A DNA stretch of 64,000 nucleotides from Planktophila sp965267775. Its GTDB lineage: Bacteria; Actinomycetota; Actinomycetes; Nanopelagicales; Nanopelagicaceae. The stretch lies in the NCBI GenBank assembly GCA_965267775.1, contig OZ254140.1, positions 186,001-250,000 of the forward strand, written 5' to 3'. Position numbers and translations under genes: made by a program. Positions 43,280-52,514 of the stretch are shown here, one piece after another. The first letter of the stretch is position 1. The number at the start of each line of letters is the position of its first letter. A model generated the notes under the pieces. That model was not told the DNA's origin, ran no database searches, and worked only from the letters and a program-made list of their open reading frames with translations.

Positions 43280-43630
43280 ATGAGCAAGAAATTCTCGACT
43301 GTACTCGTAGAGGGTGAATCAATGCTCCCTACATATGCGCCGGGGGATTGGTTGATGGCACATTGGGGCAATTACGCCTTGAAATCCAGCGGCTTCTCGC
43401 TCGGCAATATCTTCGGGGATCGAGTCACCGTCGGGGATGTAGTCGTAATTGAGCGCCCTGAATATCCGGGTATCTTCTACGTAAAGCGCATCACCGAGGT
43501 TCGCGATGAGTCGAATCAGATATTTGTGAGCAGCGATAACCCTGAAGGCACAGATTCTCGCGATTGGGGATGGCTTCCAGCGGTCTCTGTGCAAGCAAAG
43601 ATTATTTCTCGAGTCCGTAAGAAGAAGTAG
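43280..43630 (+). CDS. sodX: Nickel-SOD maturation peptidase SodX (S26 family)
   Basis: A 116-residue S26-type peptidase that removes the SodN propeptide. The catalytic Ser is S14 (EGESMLPTYA) and Lys is K69 (FYVKRITEV). SSDNPEGTDSRDWG is the family box E. There is no N-terminal membrane helix, unlike export signal peptidases, which fits a cytosolic maturase. Start at 43280 chosen because TAGACT ends seven bases upstream; an ATG at 43262 lies before that hexamer. Confidence 0.88.
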   Translation: MSKKFSTVLVEGESMLPTYAPGDWLMAHWGNYALKSSGFSLGNIFGDRVTVGDVVVIERPEYPGIFYVKRITEVRDESNQIFVSSDNPEGTDSRDWGWLPAVSVQAKIISRVRKKK

Positions 43631-43640
43631 TTGAAAAGAA

Positions 43641-43688
43641 AACCCCGGCTCCGTTTCCATAAAGGAATATAGAACCGGGGTTTTTCTT
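43641..43688. terminator. Bidirectional terminator between sodX and kgd
   Basis: AACCCCGG (43641-43648) pairs with CCGGGGTT (43675-43682), inner pairing TTCC/GGAA. Ts follow on the plus strand (TTTTTCTTT) and the A-rich left flank gives a U-rich tail on the minus strand (TTTTCTTTTC), so it serves both converging genes. Confidence 0.85.
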
Positions 43689-43695
43689 TAACTCT

Positions 43696-46600
43696 TTAGC
43701 GAGTAAAGGCTTCCTGCAGTAGCGCCTTCAATTCTTCCTCGTGCAAGTGGTGGTTACCAGTTGCAGGTGATGCTGTTGAGCGACGCGAAACGCGGCGGAA
43801 TACACGATCATCAATTGCGCGACCGCCGAGAGCCTCAGAGGTACGAAGTGCAATGTGTGGCCATGGACCTTGGTTCGCTGGCTCATCTTGAACCCAGAGA
43901 AGGTTTGCATTTGGATGCTTTGCAGCTTCCTCACGCATCGCATCGATTGGGAGTGGATAGAGAAGTTCAACGCGAACAATCGCAGTTGTGTTCTCGCCAA
44001 GCTTTTCGCGCTCTGCAACGAGATCGTGATAGATCTTGCCTGAACAGAAGATGAGGCGTGAAGCGTTCTGAACCTTGTCGTCACCGATTACTGGGCGGAA
44101 TGTTCCGCTTGTGAAATCAGTGAGCTGTGATGCTGCAGCCTTGAGGCGCAACATCGACTTCGGTGTGAAGACAACCATTGGGCGACGTGTTGGGTTAGCA
44201 ACGTGCCAACGCAACAAGTGGAAGTAAGACGCTGGTGATGATGGTTGTGCGACAGTCATATTGTTCTCAGCGCAGAGCTGCAAGAAGCGCTCGATTCGTG
44301 CTGATGAGTGATCTGGGCCTTGGCCTTCATAACCATGTGGAAGCAAGAGAACTACTGATGAACGCTCGCCCCACTTCTGAAGAGCTGATGAGATGAACTC
44401 ATCAACAACAGTCTGAGCGCCGTTAACGAAGTCTCCGAACTGGCCTTCCCACATGACTAGAGCTTCAGGGCGAACCACTGAATAGCCATATTCGAAGCCA
44501 AGAGCTGCATATTCGCTAAGAAGTGAGTCAACAACGAAGAACTGGTTCTCATCTTGAATCATTGAGCGAAGCGGTGTCCACTCGTTTGCATTCTCTGCAT
44601 CAACAATTACCGCGTGACGATTTGAGAATGTTCCACGACGTGAATCCTGTCCAGCCAAACGAATTGGATGGCCTTCCTTGAGGATTGAGCCGAATGCAAG
44701 GAGTTCACCCATAGACCAATCGATTGTTCCATCGTTGAGCATCTCTGGACGCTTTGCCAACTGTGGAGCCATCTTTGGATGGAGAGTAAATCCTTCTGGT
44801 GTTGCAATTTGAGTTGCTGCAATCTCACGTGCAAGTGGCTCAGAGATTGCTGTTGCAATCGCCTCAGCTGCTGGTGCAACTGGAGCCTTGAAGTTCGGAT
44901 CGTGATCTGGAACGTGGTTTGCAACTGATGCAAAGACGGATTCAAGTTCTGCCTGGTATTCAGCTTGAACTTGTTGCGCCTCTTCAGGAGTGATGTCACC
45001 GCGACCAACGAGCGCCTCTGTGTAGAGAGTACGTGTTGTGCGCTTTGCACCGATCAACTTGTACATAAGTGGCTGTGTGAATGCTGGTTCATCGCCTTCA
45101 TTGTGTCCACGACGGCGGTAGCAAACCATGTCGATAACGACATCTTTGTTAAATGCTTGACGATATTCAAATGCAAGACGTGCAACGCGTACACATGCCT
45201 CTGGATCATCGCCATTGACGTGGAAGACCGGAGCTTCAATCATCTTTGCAATATCTGTTGAGTATCGCGCAGTGCGTGATGCATGTGGTGAAGTTGTAAA
45301 TCCAACCTGGTTGTTAATGACAACGTGGATTGTTCCGCCTGTGCGGTAGCCAGCAAGACCTGATAGCTGGAGAGTCTCCATGTTGACGCCTTGACCCGCA
45401 AATGAAGCATCGCCGTGCATCAAGATTGGAAGTACTGAATATGCACCCTTGTTATTGAGGCGATCCTGCTTTGCCCGGACAATGCCTTCAAGTACTGGGT
45501 TTACAGCCTCAAGGTGTGATGGGTTAGCTGCGAGATAGATCTTTGTCTGCGCACCAGAACCAGCAGTAAAGACGCCTTCAGTACCCAAGTGGTACTTCAC
45601 ATCGCCAGAGCCGTGTACTTCATTCTCTGCGTAGTGTCCCTGGAACTCCTGGAAGATCTGACCTGATGACTTGCCCGCAATATTTGCAAGCATGTTGAGG
45701 CGGCCACGGTGCGGCATACCAATACATACTTCATCGAGACCGCGCTCTGCAGCAGCTGAAACGATTGCATCGGTCAATGGAATTACAGATTCTCCACCTT
45801 CGAGTGAGAAGCGCTTCTGTCCCACAAACTTTGTCTGCAAGAAAGATTCGAATGCTTCTGCGCTATTGAGCTTACGAAGAATACGTAGCTGCTCTTCGCG
45901 ATCAACCTTTTCAAACTTCTTCTCAATATTATCTTGGAACCACTTACGCTCTTCTGGGTTTGAGATATACATGTACTCAACACCGATTGAGCGGCAGTAT
46001 GAATCACGAAGAAGTCCGAGAATCTTGCGAAGTGGAAGGAAAGCCTTTCCACCGAATCCACCTGTTGCGAATTCACGATCGAGATCCCACAAAGTGAGCC
46101 CATGTGTCTGCACATCGAGATCAGGATGTGTGCGCTGACGGTAGACGAGAGGATCTGTATCTGCCATGAGGTGTCCCCATGTGCGATATGCAGCAATCAA
46201 CTGCTGAACGCGGGCAGTCTTATCAATCTCTGAATCTTTTGTAACTGCAAAGTCTGGTGCCCAACGAATTGGCTCATATGGAATGCGAAGCGCTGTAAAG
46301 ATTTCATCGTAGAAACCTTCAGCACCAAGAAGAAGTTCATGAATGCGTCGAAGGAAGTCACCTGATTGAGCACCTTGAATAACGCGGTGATCGTAGGTGC
46401 TTGTGAGTGTAAGAACCTTGCTGATTGCCATACGAGCAAGAGTTGCCTCTGAAGCGCCCTGGAATTCAGCTGGATAGTCCATTGCACCAACGCCCATGAT
46501 GAGGCCCTGGCCCTGAACGAGACGAGGAACAGAGTGAATGGTTCCGATTGTTCCTGGGTTTGTCAGTGAAACAGTTGTTCCTGCGTAATCTTCAACAGTA

Positions 46601-47394
46601 AGTGTTCCGGTACGAGCCTTCTTTACAGTCTCTTCATATGAAACCCAGAACTGACCGAAATCAAGTGCTTCGCATCCTTTGATTGATGGAACCAAGAGCT
46701 GACGTGTTCCATCAGGCTTTGCCAAGTCAATCGCAATACCGAGGTTGATGTGCTCTGGCTTTCCAACAGCTGGCTTGCCATCGACTTCGCCGAAGAATGC
46801 ATTCATCTCTGGCATCTGGCGAATCGCCTTGATCATTGCATATGCGATGATGTGTGTGAAAGAAACTTTTCCACCGCGACCGCGAGCAAGGTGGTTATTA
46901 ATAACAATGCGGTTATCAATCATTAACTTCGCAGGAATTGCGCGAACTGATGTTGCAGTTGGAACTGTGAGAGAAGCTTCCATTGATTGCACAACGCGAC
47001 CTGCGACTCCACGAAGTGGTTCCATCGTTGCGGCGCTTGGTGTTGCAAGAGTTGGAGCCGGCTTAACCTCAGCCTGTGCTGGAGTTGTCGGTGTTGGTGC
47101 GACTTCACGGACAACAGGTTGAGTTTGGACTGGAGCTGCGGCAACTGGCGCTGGAGTAACTGGTGCAGCTGTAATCGGCGCGCTTGCGGCAGGCATTGAA
47201 ATATTCGGAGCAACAACCGGCTTCGGTGTTGGTGGAACACCTGCACTTGGAGCGGCAGCCGGCTTACCTGCGCTTGGGTTGTTCTGGAAGTAAGTCACCC
47301 ACTCTGCAGGTACTGAAGATTGATCTGCTTGGTATCGCTCGTACATCTCTTCAACGAGCCAATCATTTGCACCGAAATCTTGTCCTGAAGACAC
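43696..47394 (-). CDS. kgd: Multifunctional 2-oxoglutarate dehydrogenase E2-E1 fusion (Kgd/OdhA)
   Basis: A 1232-residue enzyme. Order: short N-terminal E1-like helix (NDWLVEEMYERY), an Ala/Pro/Val-rich linker (about 45-120), an E2 acyltransferase domain to about 370 (YDHRVIQGAQSGDF carries the active His) and the E1 thiamine-diphosphate domain (HGDASFAGQGV, GDDPEACVRVARLA, RRGHNEGDEPAFTQP). It decarboxylates 2-oxoglutarate in the TCA cycle and, in actinobacteria, works with the DlaT/Lpd complex and the regulator GarA/OdhI. GTG start preceded by AAAGGAG six bases upstream. One of the few genes here with a true leader. Confidence 0.96.
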   Translation of the reverse strand: MSSGQDFGANDWLVEEMYERYQADQSSVPAEWVTYFQNNPSAGKPAAAPSAGVPPTPKPVVAPNISMPAASAPITAAPVTPAPVAAAPVQTQPVVREVAPTPTTPAQAEVKPAPTLATPSAATMEPLRGVAGRVVQSMEASLTVPTATSVRAIPAKLMIDNRIVINNHLARGRGGKVSFTHIIAYAMIKAIRQMPEMNAFFGEVDGKPAVGKPEHINLGIAIDLAKPDGTRQLLVPSIKGCEALDFGQFWVSYEETVKKARTGTLTVEDYAGTTVSLTNPGTIGTIHSVPRLVQGQGLIMGVGAMDYPAEFQGASEATLARMAISKVLTLTSTYDHRVIQGAQSGDFLRRIHELLLGAEGFYDEIFTALRIPYEPIRWAPDFAVTKDSEIDKTARVQQLIAAYRTWGHLMADTDPLVYRQRTHPDLDVQTHGLTLWDLDREFATGGFGGKAFLPLRKILGLLRDSYCRSIGVEYMYISNPEERKWFQDNIEKKFEKVDREEQLRILRKLNSAEAFESFLQTKFVGQKRFSLEGGESVIPLTDAIVSAAAERGLDEVCIGMPHRGRLNMLANIAGKSSGQIFQEFQGHYAENEVHGSGDVKYHLGTEGVFTAGSGAQTKIYLAANPSHLEAVNPVLEGIVRAKQDRLNNKGAYSVLPILMHGDASFAGQGVNMETLQLSGLAGYRTGGTIHVVINNQVGFTTSPHASRTARYSTDIAKMIEAPVFHVNGDDPEACVRVARLAFEYRQAFNKDVVIDMVCYRRRGHNEGDEPAFTQPLMYKLIGAKRTTRTLYTEALVGRGDITPEEAQQVQAEYQAELESVFASVANHVPDHDPNFKAPVAPAAEAIATAISEPLAREIAATQIATPEGFTLHPKMAPQLAKRPEMLNDGTIDWSMGELLAFGSILKEGHPIRLAGQDSRRGTFSNRHAVIVDAENANEWTPLRSMIQDENQFFVVDSLLSEYAALGFEYGYSVVRPEALVMWEGQFGDFVNGAQTVVDEFISSALQKWGERSSVVLLLPHGYEGQGPDHSSARIERFLQLCAENNMTVAQPSSPASYFHLLRWHVANPTRRPMVVFTPKSMLRLKAAASQLTDFTSGTFRPVIGDDKVQNASRLIFCSGKIYHDLVAEREKLGENTTAIVRVELLYPLPIDAMREEAAKHPNANLLWVQDEPANQGPWPHIALRTSEALGGRAIDDRVFRRVSRRSTASPATGNHHLHEEELKALLQEAFTR

Positions 47395-47566
47395 TGAGCG
47401 CTCCTTTGCGTTCTCATTTCCACCGACCTGCAGGCTAAGAGTAACGGCTGAGGGGCACCTATATAAATGGTGAAAAGGGGCTCAGAGACGCGAGATAGCG
47501 CACACTTTCAAGGGATTCCATCGATTTGAAGTGGCAGGGCAGGTGAAGCGCTGGGAGGGTTTGCCC

Positions 47567-48319
47567 ATGAATCTCACAGGTCGAAATCTTGCTCTCATCA
47601 CAGGTGGCAGCCGGGGTCTTGGTTTCGAGACGGCAAAGGCTCTGAGATCACAGGGCTTTGATCTAATTCTTGTTGCAAAGGATTCTGCTCGTCTCTCTGA
47701 AACGAAAACTGCCCTGCTCTCAGATGGCGATACTCACTCTGTCGACGCATATTCAATTGATTTCGAAAACGCTGAGGCAACCTCCTCCGCGCTGGAAGCA
47801 ATCGCTGTGACGCATCCGGATATCACGCACTTGATTCTCGCTCACGGTGTGATGAGCGAGAAGATGTCGAAGACACTTAAGACAACAGATGCTGAATGGC
47901 GTCGAGTGATGGCCATCAATTTAGATTCTGTATTTCAAATAGTTAATCGACTTGCTCCTGCAATTGTCGAAGCACGCCATGGTCGCATCGTGATCTTCTC
48001 TGCATGTCTTGGTCGAATGTCAGGACCTGGAAATGCTGGGGGACTTGCTCCATACAGAATTAGTAAAGCCGGTGTGAATGCTCTTGTGCGAAACCTTGCA
48101 CACGAGACAGGTCTAGGCGCCCGTGGAGTTCTCGTGGATGCAATGTGTCCAAATCATTCACGCACCGATATGGGCGGACCGGATGCACCACGAAGTGCAG
48201 AAGAAGGTGCAGAGACAGCAGTCTGGCTTGCTACTCGTGAATTTGATAAAGCATCAGATGATTTCCAGAAGAACACAACTGGCGTCCTCTGGGAGGATCA
48301 CAAGATTGTTCCTTGGTAG
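47567..48319 (+). CDS. Short-chain dehydrogenase/reductase
   Basis: A 250-residue classical SDR. Cofactor loop TGGSRGLGF (12-20), NAG-equivalent LAHGVMS, catalytic Ser in FSACLGRMSG, Tyr-x3-Lys in PYRISKAG (Y about 162). The Asn-Pro-Gly end is replaced by AMCPNHSRTDMGGPDAPRSA, typical of carbonyl reductase-like SDRs. Substrate unknown. The start is placed at ATG 47567 with GGGAGG eight bases upstream; a GTG at 47531 would add 12 unsupported residues. The region 47395-47566 carries no gene and holds both the kgd and SDR promoters. Confidence 0.82.
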   Translation: MNLTGRNLALITGGSRGLGFETAKALRSQGFDLILVAKDSARLSETKTALLSDGDTHSVDAYSIDFENAEATSSALEAIAVTHPDITHLILAHGVMSEKMSKTLKTTDAEWRRVMAINLDSVFQIVNRLAPAIVEARHGRIVIFSACLGRMSGPGNAGGLAPYRISKAGVNALVRNLAHETGLGARGVLVDAMCPNHSRTDMGGPDAPRSAEEGAETAVWLATREFDKASDDFQKNTTGVLWEDHKIVPW

Positions 48320-48327
48320 CAGATTGT

Positions 48328-48525
48328 CTACGCGCCAATAGAAATGGCAGCGACAATTACAAGCGCTCCAACAACAGAAATGACAATTGCAACCCATGCC
48401 ATTGTTAATAGCGATCCTAAGTTCTTATCAATTGACGTTGCTTTGTCTTTGATTGCATTGAGAGTTGCCTTTAATTCGTCTAGGTCTTCGCCTAGAGCTT
48501 CTTTATCTTCATCTGAAAATGACAT
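48328..48525 (-). CDS. Small tail-anchored membrane protein
   Basis: 65 residues: an acidic helical N-terminus (SFSDEDKEALGEDLDELKAT) likely to form a coiled coil and a C-terminal membrane helix (about 41-63). Ribosome-binding site TTAGGAG is seen upstream of the ATG. No family recognised. Convergent with the SDR gene, and faces the secreted protein gene across a 138-bp gap with several inverted repeats. Confidence 0.6.
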   Translation of the reverse strand: MSFSDEDKEALGEDLDELKATLNAIKDKATSIDKNLGSLLTMAWVAIVISVVGALVIVAAISIGA

Positions 48526-48626
48526 AAATTCTCCTAAGTTTCACTTAATTCAGACAGCTTGTGTAAGCAAATGTTAAGTTCTTTTACTTTAAGAATCTAC
48601 AGATCTATTTAGTTTGAATGGTCATG

Positions 48627-48655
48627 TTCACATTGACTTTCAATGGTTATGTGAA
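48627..48655 (+). repeat. Nested inverted repeats upstream of a secreted-protein gene
   Basis: TTCACAT (48627-48633) is complementary to ATGTGAA (48649-48655). Inside, CATTGA (48631-48636) pairs with TCAATG (48640-48645). TTGACT, a perfect -35 sequence, lies in the middle. The two overlap, so they are alternatives. Confidence 0.45.
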
Positions 48656-48664
48656 ACTAGGGAG

Positions 48665-49159
48665 ATGAACTCGACTCTCTTTAAGAAAATCCTCCCGATG
48701 GTGTTGCTTCTCTCTCTACTGCCCCAGGCAAATAGCGCTTTTGCTGAAACTTCCAATTGGAAAGTCTCGACGCAAAAAAGCACCGGAGAATTTTCTGCTG
48801 ATAAAGTCGAGACTCTTTCTCAAGATACCTATATCCTCACGTTCGCTTGTAGATCCAAGAAGACAAGCCATTTTTGGTTTGTGCTTACAAGCACCAGAGG
48901 AACTATTCAAGGTTGGCCTTTTGCCACACAGTCTTCTATTACAGTCTCAACCGACAAATTAAAGCCATTCAATTGGCCAGTTACTGTGGACAATTACCAG
49001 GCTCAGTTCAAAGATCCCGTAAAGCTGTTTTCAAAACTAATTGGATCCAAGACGATCTCATTTACTTATCTAAATCGAGCTGACAAAATAGAGACATTTC
49101 GAACATCGGGCCTTAAAGATGTAAGTGGCATGAGTGCATATTCAAAAGCGGGATGTTAA
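48665..49159 (+). CDS. Secreted protein of unknown function
   Basis: A 164-residue product with a signal peptide (KKILPMVLLLSLLPQANSAFA, cleaved after about residue 24). The mature domain is beta-rich, with two Cys that could pair (one in ILTFACRSK and one as the last residue). No motif recognised. The start is at 48665, giving a clean signal peptide; an upstream in-frame ATG would put 17 polar residues before it. Placed in an islet of small membrane/secreted genes between kgd/SDR and the Tad operon. Confidence 0.6.
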   Translation: MNSTLFKKILPMVLLLSLLPQANSAFAETSNWKVSTQKSTGEFSADKVETLSQDTYILTFACRSKKTSHFWFVLTSTRGTIQGWPFATQSSITVSTDKLKPFNWPVTVDNYQAQFKDPVKLFSKLIGSKTISFTYLNRADKIETFRTSGLKDVSGMSAYSKAGC

Positions 49160-49207
49160 GAACCAGTAGCGATGTGGATTCTCTCTTGAAAGGTTGGGTG
49201 TTTTGAA

Positions 49208-49378
49208 ATGAGCAATAGTCAAATGATGGGCGTAAGAGTTCTCTGCATAGCCTTAGGTTGGGGATTCGGGGCAATTATTTTCGGCACCGAAGCCACGTGG
49301 CTCTTTGATATCAAATCTTTCATCTGGTGTGGAATAGCAGGGGCCGGTATTGGTGGACTGCTTACAACTCAGAAGTAA
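49208..49378 (+). CDS. 56-residue two-helix membrane protein
   Basis: Begins MSNSQMMGVRVLCIALGWGF and has two hydrophobic, Gly-rich helices (about 8-24 and 36-52) separated by GTEATWLFDIKS. Ends TTQK. No family recognised. Codon use and the clean two-helix layout favour a real gene, but it is short and the ribosome-binding site is weak. Only six bases separate its stop from that of the convergent next gene. Confidence 0.45.
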   Translation: MSNSQMMGVRVLCIALGWGFGAIIFGTEATWLFDIKSFIWCGIAGAGIGGLLTTQK

Positions 49379-49384
49379 TTGATT

Positions 49385-49852
49385 TCATTTCGTTGAGTTC
49401 TTGATGTTTAAGAACAAAGTTACGATCACTGTTAATCCCATAGCCGCGATAGGAATTGCGAGCCAATAAAGGCCTGCTTCGAATTGATATTTCGCAACTC
49501 CTAGCGCAATCAAGTTAGCGAGAATCGCAGGGGAGTTTGCCCAACGCTTTCCAGACTTCACGCCACGAGCAAGTGCAAAGAGTCCAGCAGAACCTGCAAG
49601 TGCAAAGACTGTCACTCCAAGATACGGTGCCCACTCTTTATCGTGTGTAAATCCGAGAGCGATCATGTATAGGGCAATTACCAAAACAAGCGCAGACTCA
49701 ATTGAGAGCACGCTCGCGGAAGTTCTGGTTATTTGAATATCTTTCGAATTCCCTGTGCTCACATCCGGAAACTTATCACCAAGAGCGTCGGTAGCACCAC
49801 GCCTAGTTAAGAAATATGACTGAATGTATTGAGAGTAAGAAATTATCCACAT
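49385..49852 (-). CDS. Membrane protein with four helices
   Basis: A 155-residue protein with a polar N-terminus of about 45 residues and four membrane helices (about 48-68, 76-96, 108-121, 128-148). No known domain. Divergent from tadA with 50 bp between starts, so it may be linked to the pilus locus or a neighbour by chance. The start is uncertain: hydrophobic residues 1-14 are followed by a polar stretch, and an internal start may be used. Confidence 0.55.
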   Translation of the reverse strand: MWIISYSQYIQSYFLTRRGATDALGDKFPDVSTGNSKDIQITRTSASVLSIESALVLVIALYMIALGFTHDKEWAPYLGVTVFALAGSAGLFALARGVKSGKRWANSPAILANLIALGVAKYQFEAGLYWLAIPIAAMGLTVIVTLFLNIKNSTK

Positions 49853-49902
49853 GGGCCAGAGTTGAGAGATTTAATTTGTCACCCGCACCCTAACTTCGCC
49901 CC

Positions 49903-50949
49903 ATGGAAAAGGCTAGCGAGATTGCACCATCAGTTGTCTTTGGCGCGATCTATCCATTTATTTGCGACAACACGATAGAAGAAATCTGGATCAACTCCCC
50001 AGAGAGAATATTTATCGCAAGAAAAGGCAAGAGTGAACTCACAAACCTTATTCTCACCGCCCAAGATGTGCGAGAGCTTATAGAACGAACTTTGCTCTGG
50101 AGCGGTCGCAGACTCGATCTCTCACACCCATTTGTTGATGCCCGGCTACCTGATGGCAGCAGGCTTCACGTAGTTATCCCAGAAATAACTGCAGAGCATT
50201 GGGCTGTGAATATTCGCAAACATATTGCGCAATCACTCTCACTAAGCCAACTCTCTGAGGCAGGACTTCTCACCTCTGAGATTTCTAGTTTCTTACAATC
50301 TGCCATTAGAGAAGGTAAGAATTTATTGATCAGTGGTGGCACACAGGCAGGCAAGACCACTCTGCTCAATGCACTCGCAAGTGAAATTCCGTATTCGCAT
50401 CGAGTGGTGACTATTGAAGAAGTATTCGAAATTCACCCACGTCTTCCCGATGTCATTCAGCTTCAGACCAGAGGGGCGAATCTTCAAGGTGATGGAGAAA
50501 TAACTCTAAGGCGACTTGTGAAGGAAGCGCTGCGAATGCGCCCTAACCGAATCATCATTGGTGAAGTACGTGAAGCCGAAGCTTTGGACCTATTGATTGC
50601 ACTCAACTCAGGGTTACCGGGCATGGGCACTATTCATGCCAATTCTGCACGCGATGCGGTAATGAAATTGCAGACGTTGCCTTTGCTCGCTGGAGCAAAT
50701 ATCTCACACGCCTTTATTGTTCCAACGGTTGCATCTGCGATTGATTTCGTTGTGCAAATTGCAATGGATTATGAAGGGCAGCGTCGTGTAACTGAAGTTA
50801 TTGCACTCACTGGCAGAACCGAAAAGTCTCAGATTGAGATGGAAACCCTCTGGGAATGGATTGATGGAGCGTACGTTGAGGGAATTGGTGTGGCAGCAAT
50901 TCGATCACGTTTCACTCAAAGTCGGCCAAATGGAATGAGTCTACTTTGA
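49903..50949 (+). CDS. tadA: TadA/CpaF-type secretion ATPase
   Basis: A 348-residue VirB11-like ATPase that powers Tad pilus assembly. Walker A is SGGTQAGKTTLLNALAS (about 143-159), Asp box HRVVTIEEVFEIHP, Walker B RPNRIIIGEVREAEALDLL, and the His box GTIHANSARDA. The N-terminal domain is short. TAACTT ends six bases before the ATG. First gene of an operon in which most genes overlap. No TadZ/CpaE gene is seen next to it. Confidence 0.9.
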   Translation: MEKASEIAPSVVFGAIYPFICDNTIEEIWINSPERIFIARKGKSELTNLILTAQDVRELIERTLLWSGRRLDLSHPFVDARLPDGSRLHVVIPEITAEHWAVNIRKHIAQSLSLSQLSEAGLLTSEISSFLQSAIREGKNLLISGGTQAGKTTLLNALASEIPYSHRVVTIEEVFEIHPRLPDVIQLQTRGANLQGDGEITLRRLVKEALRMRPNRIIIGEVREAEALDLLIALNSGLPGMGTIHANSARDAVMKLQTLPLLAGANISHAFIVPTVASAIDFVVQIAMDYEGQRRVTEVIALTGRTEKSQIEMETLWEWIDGAYVEGIGVAAIRSRFTQSRPNGMSLL

Positions 50950-51680
50950 AAAATAGGCTCAATATTAAAGAGGATGACCTCAAGCTTAGTTTGGTAGGGG
51001 TTGCAACTTTTCTCATTGCTTTCACTCTCTCCCGAACTCTGACAATTGGTTTTGTGATTTCACTTGTTGCCACATCCATGGCAAGAATTTCATCAAAGAG
51101 GAGCTCTTCCAAGAAATCTGAACAAATCCTTTTGGTTTTGCCCGAAATTATTGACCACCTCATCTCAGGAATTCAGTCCGGACTCTCGCTTAGCGAAACT
51201 TTAAGCAATCTTGCGGCTCGCGGACCTTCCGAGACAGAGGAATTCTTCATTCGGTTTAGGGAACATTTGAAATTGGGTACTAGTTTTGAAGATGCCATTT
51301 CAATCCTTCAAAGCGAGATCCAATTACGTGCAGCCGATCAGCTATTTGAATCACTTATATATGCAAAGAACTTAGGTGGCAGTGAACTGCTTTCTCTGCT
51401 TCGCCAACTGGGAGATTTCACAAGGCAAGACCTCTCTCTCCGTCGAGAGATTGCTGCAAAGCAAGGATGGATTAGGAACTCTGCACACTTATCTGCTGCA
51501 GCACCTTGGATTCTCCTCTTACTTCTCTCTGCTCAACCATCAACTGCAGCGGCATTTACCTCTCCACAAGGAGTCCTGATTCTAGGAATTGGGGCAGGTA
51601 TGACCGCTCTTGCATATCTATGGATGGGAAAACTCAGCGCACTTCCAGAGCCAAAGAGAATCTTTGGAAGCGCGAAATGA
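50946..51680 (+). CDS. tadB: Tad inner-membrane platform protein TadB
   Basis: A 244-residue T2SSF-domain protein. N-terminal hydrophobic segment (about 12-40), then the cytosolic F domain (PEIIDHLISGIQSGLSLSET, FEDAISILQSEIQLRAADQL) and two C-terminal helices (about 180-225). The start codon is TTG overlapping the tadA stop (TTGA), which couples translation. Works with TadC and TadA to lift pilin. Confidence 0.85.
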   Translation: MKNRLNIKEDDLKLSLVGVATFLIAFTLSRTLTIGFVISLVATSMARISSKRSSSKKSEQILLVLPEIIDHLISGIQSGLSLSETLSNLAARGPSETEEFFIRFREHLKLGTSFEDAISILQSEIQLRAADQLFESLIYAKNLGGSELLSLLRQLGDFTRQDLSLRREIAAKQGWIRNSAHLSAAAPWILLLLLSAQPSTAAAFTSPQGVLILGIGAGMTALAYLWMGKLSALPEPKRIFGSAK

Positions 51681-52471
51681 ACCTTCAGATAGGAGTGCCC
51701 TGCTTCATCGCACTTATTGCATTCTTCATCGCTGATGAAAATAGCCATTTAGTTCGGATCATCTTTAACAGTTCATTAAAAATTGGAAATCGAAAATCAG
51801 TAGAGAATCGTCTGGCGCAATTAGGTAAGAGTAAAACAGCTGACTTCGAGAACTTCAGAATTTCGCAGTTGGCTTACATCGTTGCGGGTGTATGCCTCGC
51901 TACTGTTGCACTTATTCTGACGCTCATCGGCTTTGGGCTATACCTTCTTCTCATCACGTCAATCCCGTTATTAACTCTGGTAATCACTGAGCGAAATCTC
52001 TCTAAACGGGTTTTGACTAGAAAGAAAGAGATTGAAGGTGAGTTTCCGGCGATAGTTGAAATGCTCACACTTGCAGTTGGTGCGGGAGAATCAACGGCCT
52101 CAGCGCTTAAGAGAATCACCCAAAGGGCTCATGGCCATCTTTCACTGGAATTAGCCCGAGTCGTGAGAGAGGTCGAGGGTGGGACTCCGTTTGCATCATC
52201 CCTCGATCAAATGAGTAAACGATTGAATTCCGACGCCCTCAGACGTTTCGTCGACTCGCTTATTATCTCCATTTCGCGAGGCACGCCACTAGTTGAAACT
52301 CTTACACATAGTGCCAATGAATCTCGGAATCAAGAGAGAGTGCGACTTCTCACTGCAGCGGGAAAATCTGAAATATCAATGATGATTCCAGTTGTATTTC
52401 TCATCCTTCCGATTTCCATTCTTTTCGCTCTTTTCCCGTCGCTTACAAATCTGAACCTCTTTAGCAATTAA
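51677..52471 (+). CDS. tadC: Tad inner-membrane platform protein TadC
   Basis: A 264-residue T2SSF protein: helix near 8-18, two helices about 65-105, F domain (FPAIVEMLTLAVGAGESTASAL, LDQMSKRLNSDALRRFVDSL) and a C-terminal helix (MMIPVVFLILPISILFALF). Start at 51677 makes the ATGA overlap with tadB. Pairs with TadB. Confidence 0.85.
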   Translation: MNLQIGVPCFIALIAFFIADENSHLVRIIFNSSLKIGNRKSVENRLAQLGKSKTADFENFRISQLAYIVAGVCLATVALILTLIGFGLYLLLITSIPLLTLVITERNLSKRVLTRKKEIEGEFPAIVEMLTLAVGAGESTASALKRITQRAHGHLSLELARVVREVEGGTPFASSLDQMSKRLNSDALRRFVDSLIISISRGTPLVETLTHSANESRNQERVRLLTAAGKSEISMMIPVVFLILPISILFALFPSLTNLNLFSN

Positions 52472-52514
52472 GCAAAACTAAGTAAAAAACAATAGAAAGA
52501 GAAGGAGATCCACA

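Noticed and set aside
47395..47566. A hidden small gene between kgd and the SDR gene
   Set aside because: Only short frames without a ribosome-binding site or protein-like composition; the gap is explained by the two promoters and the kgd leader.
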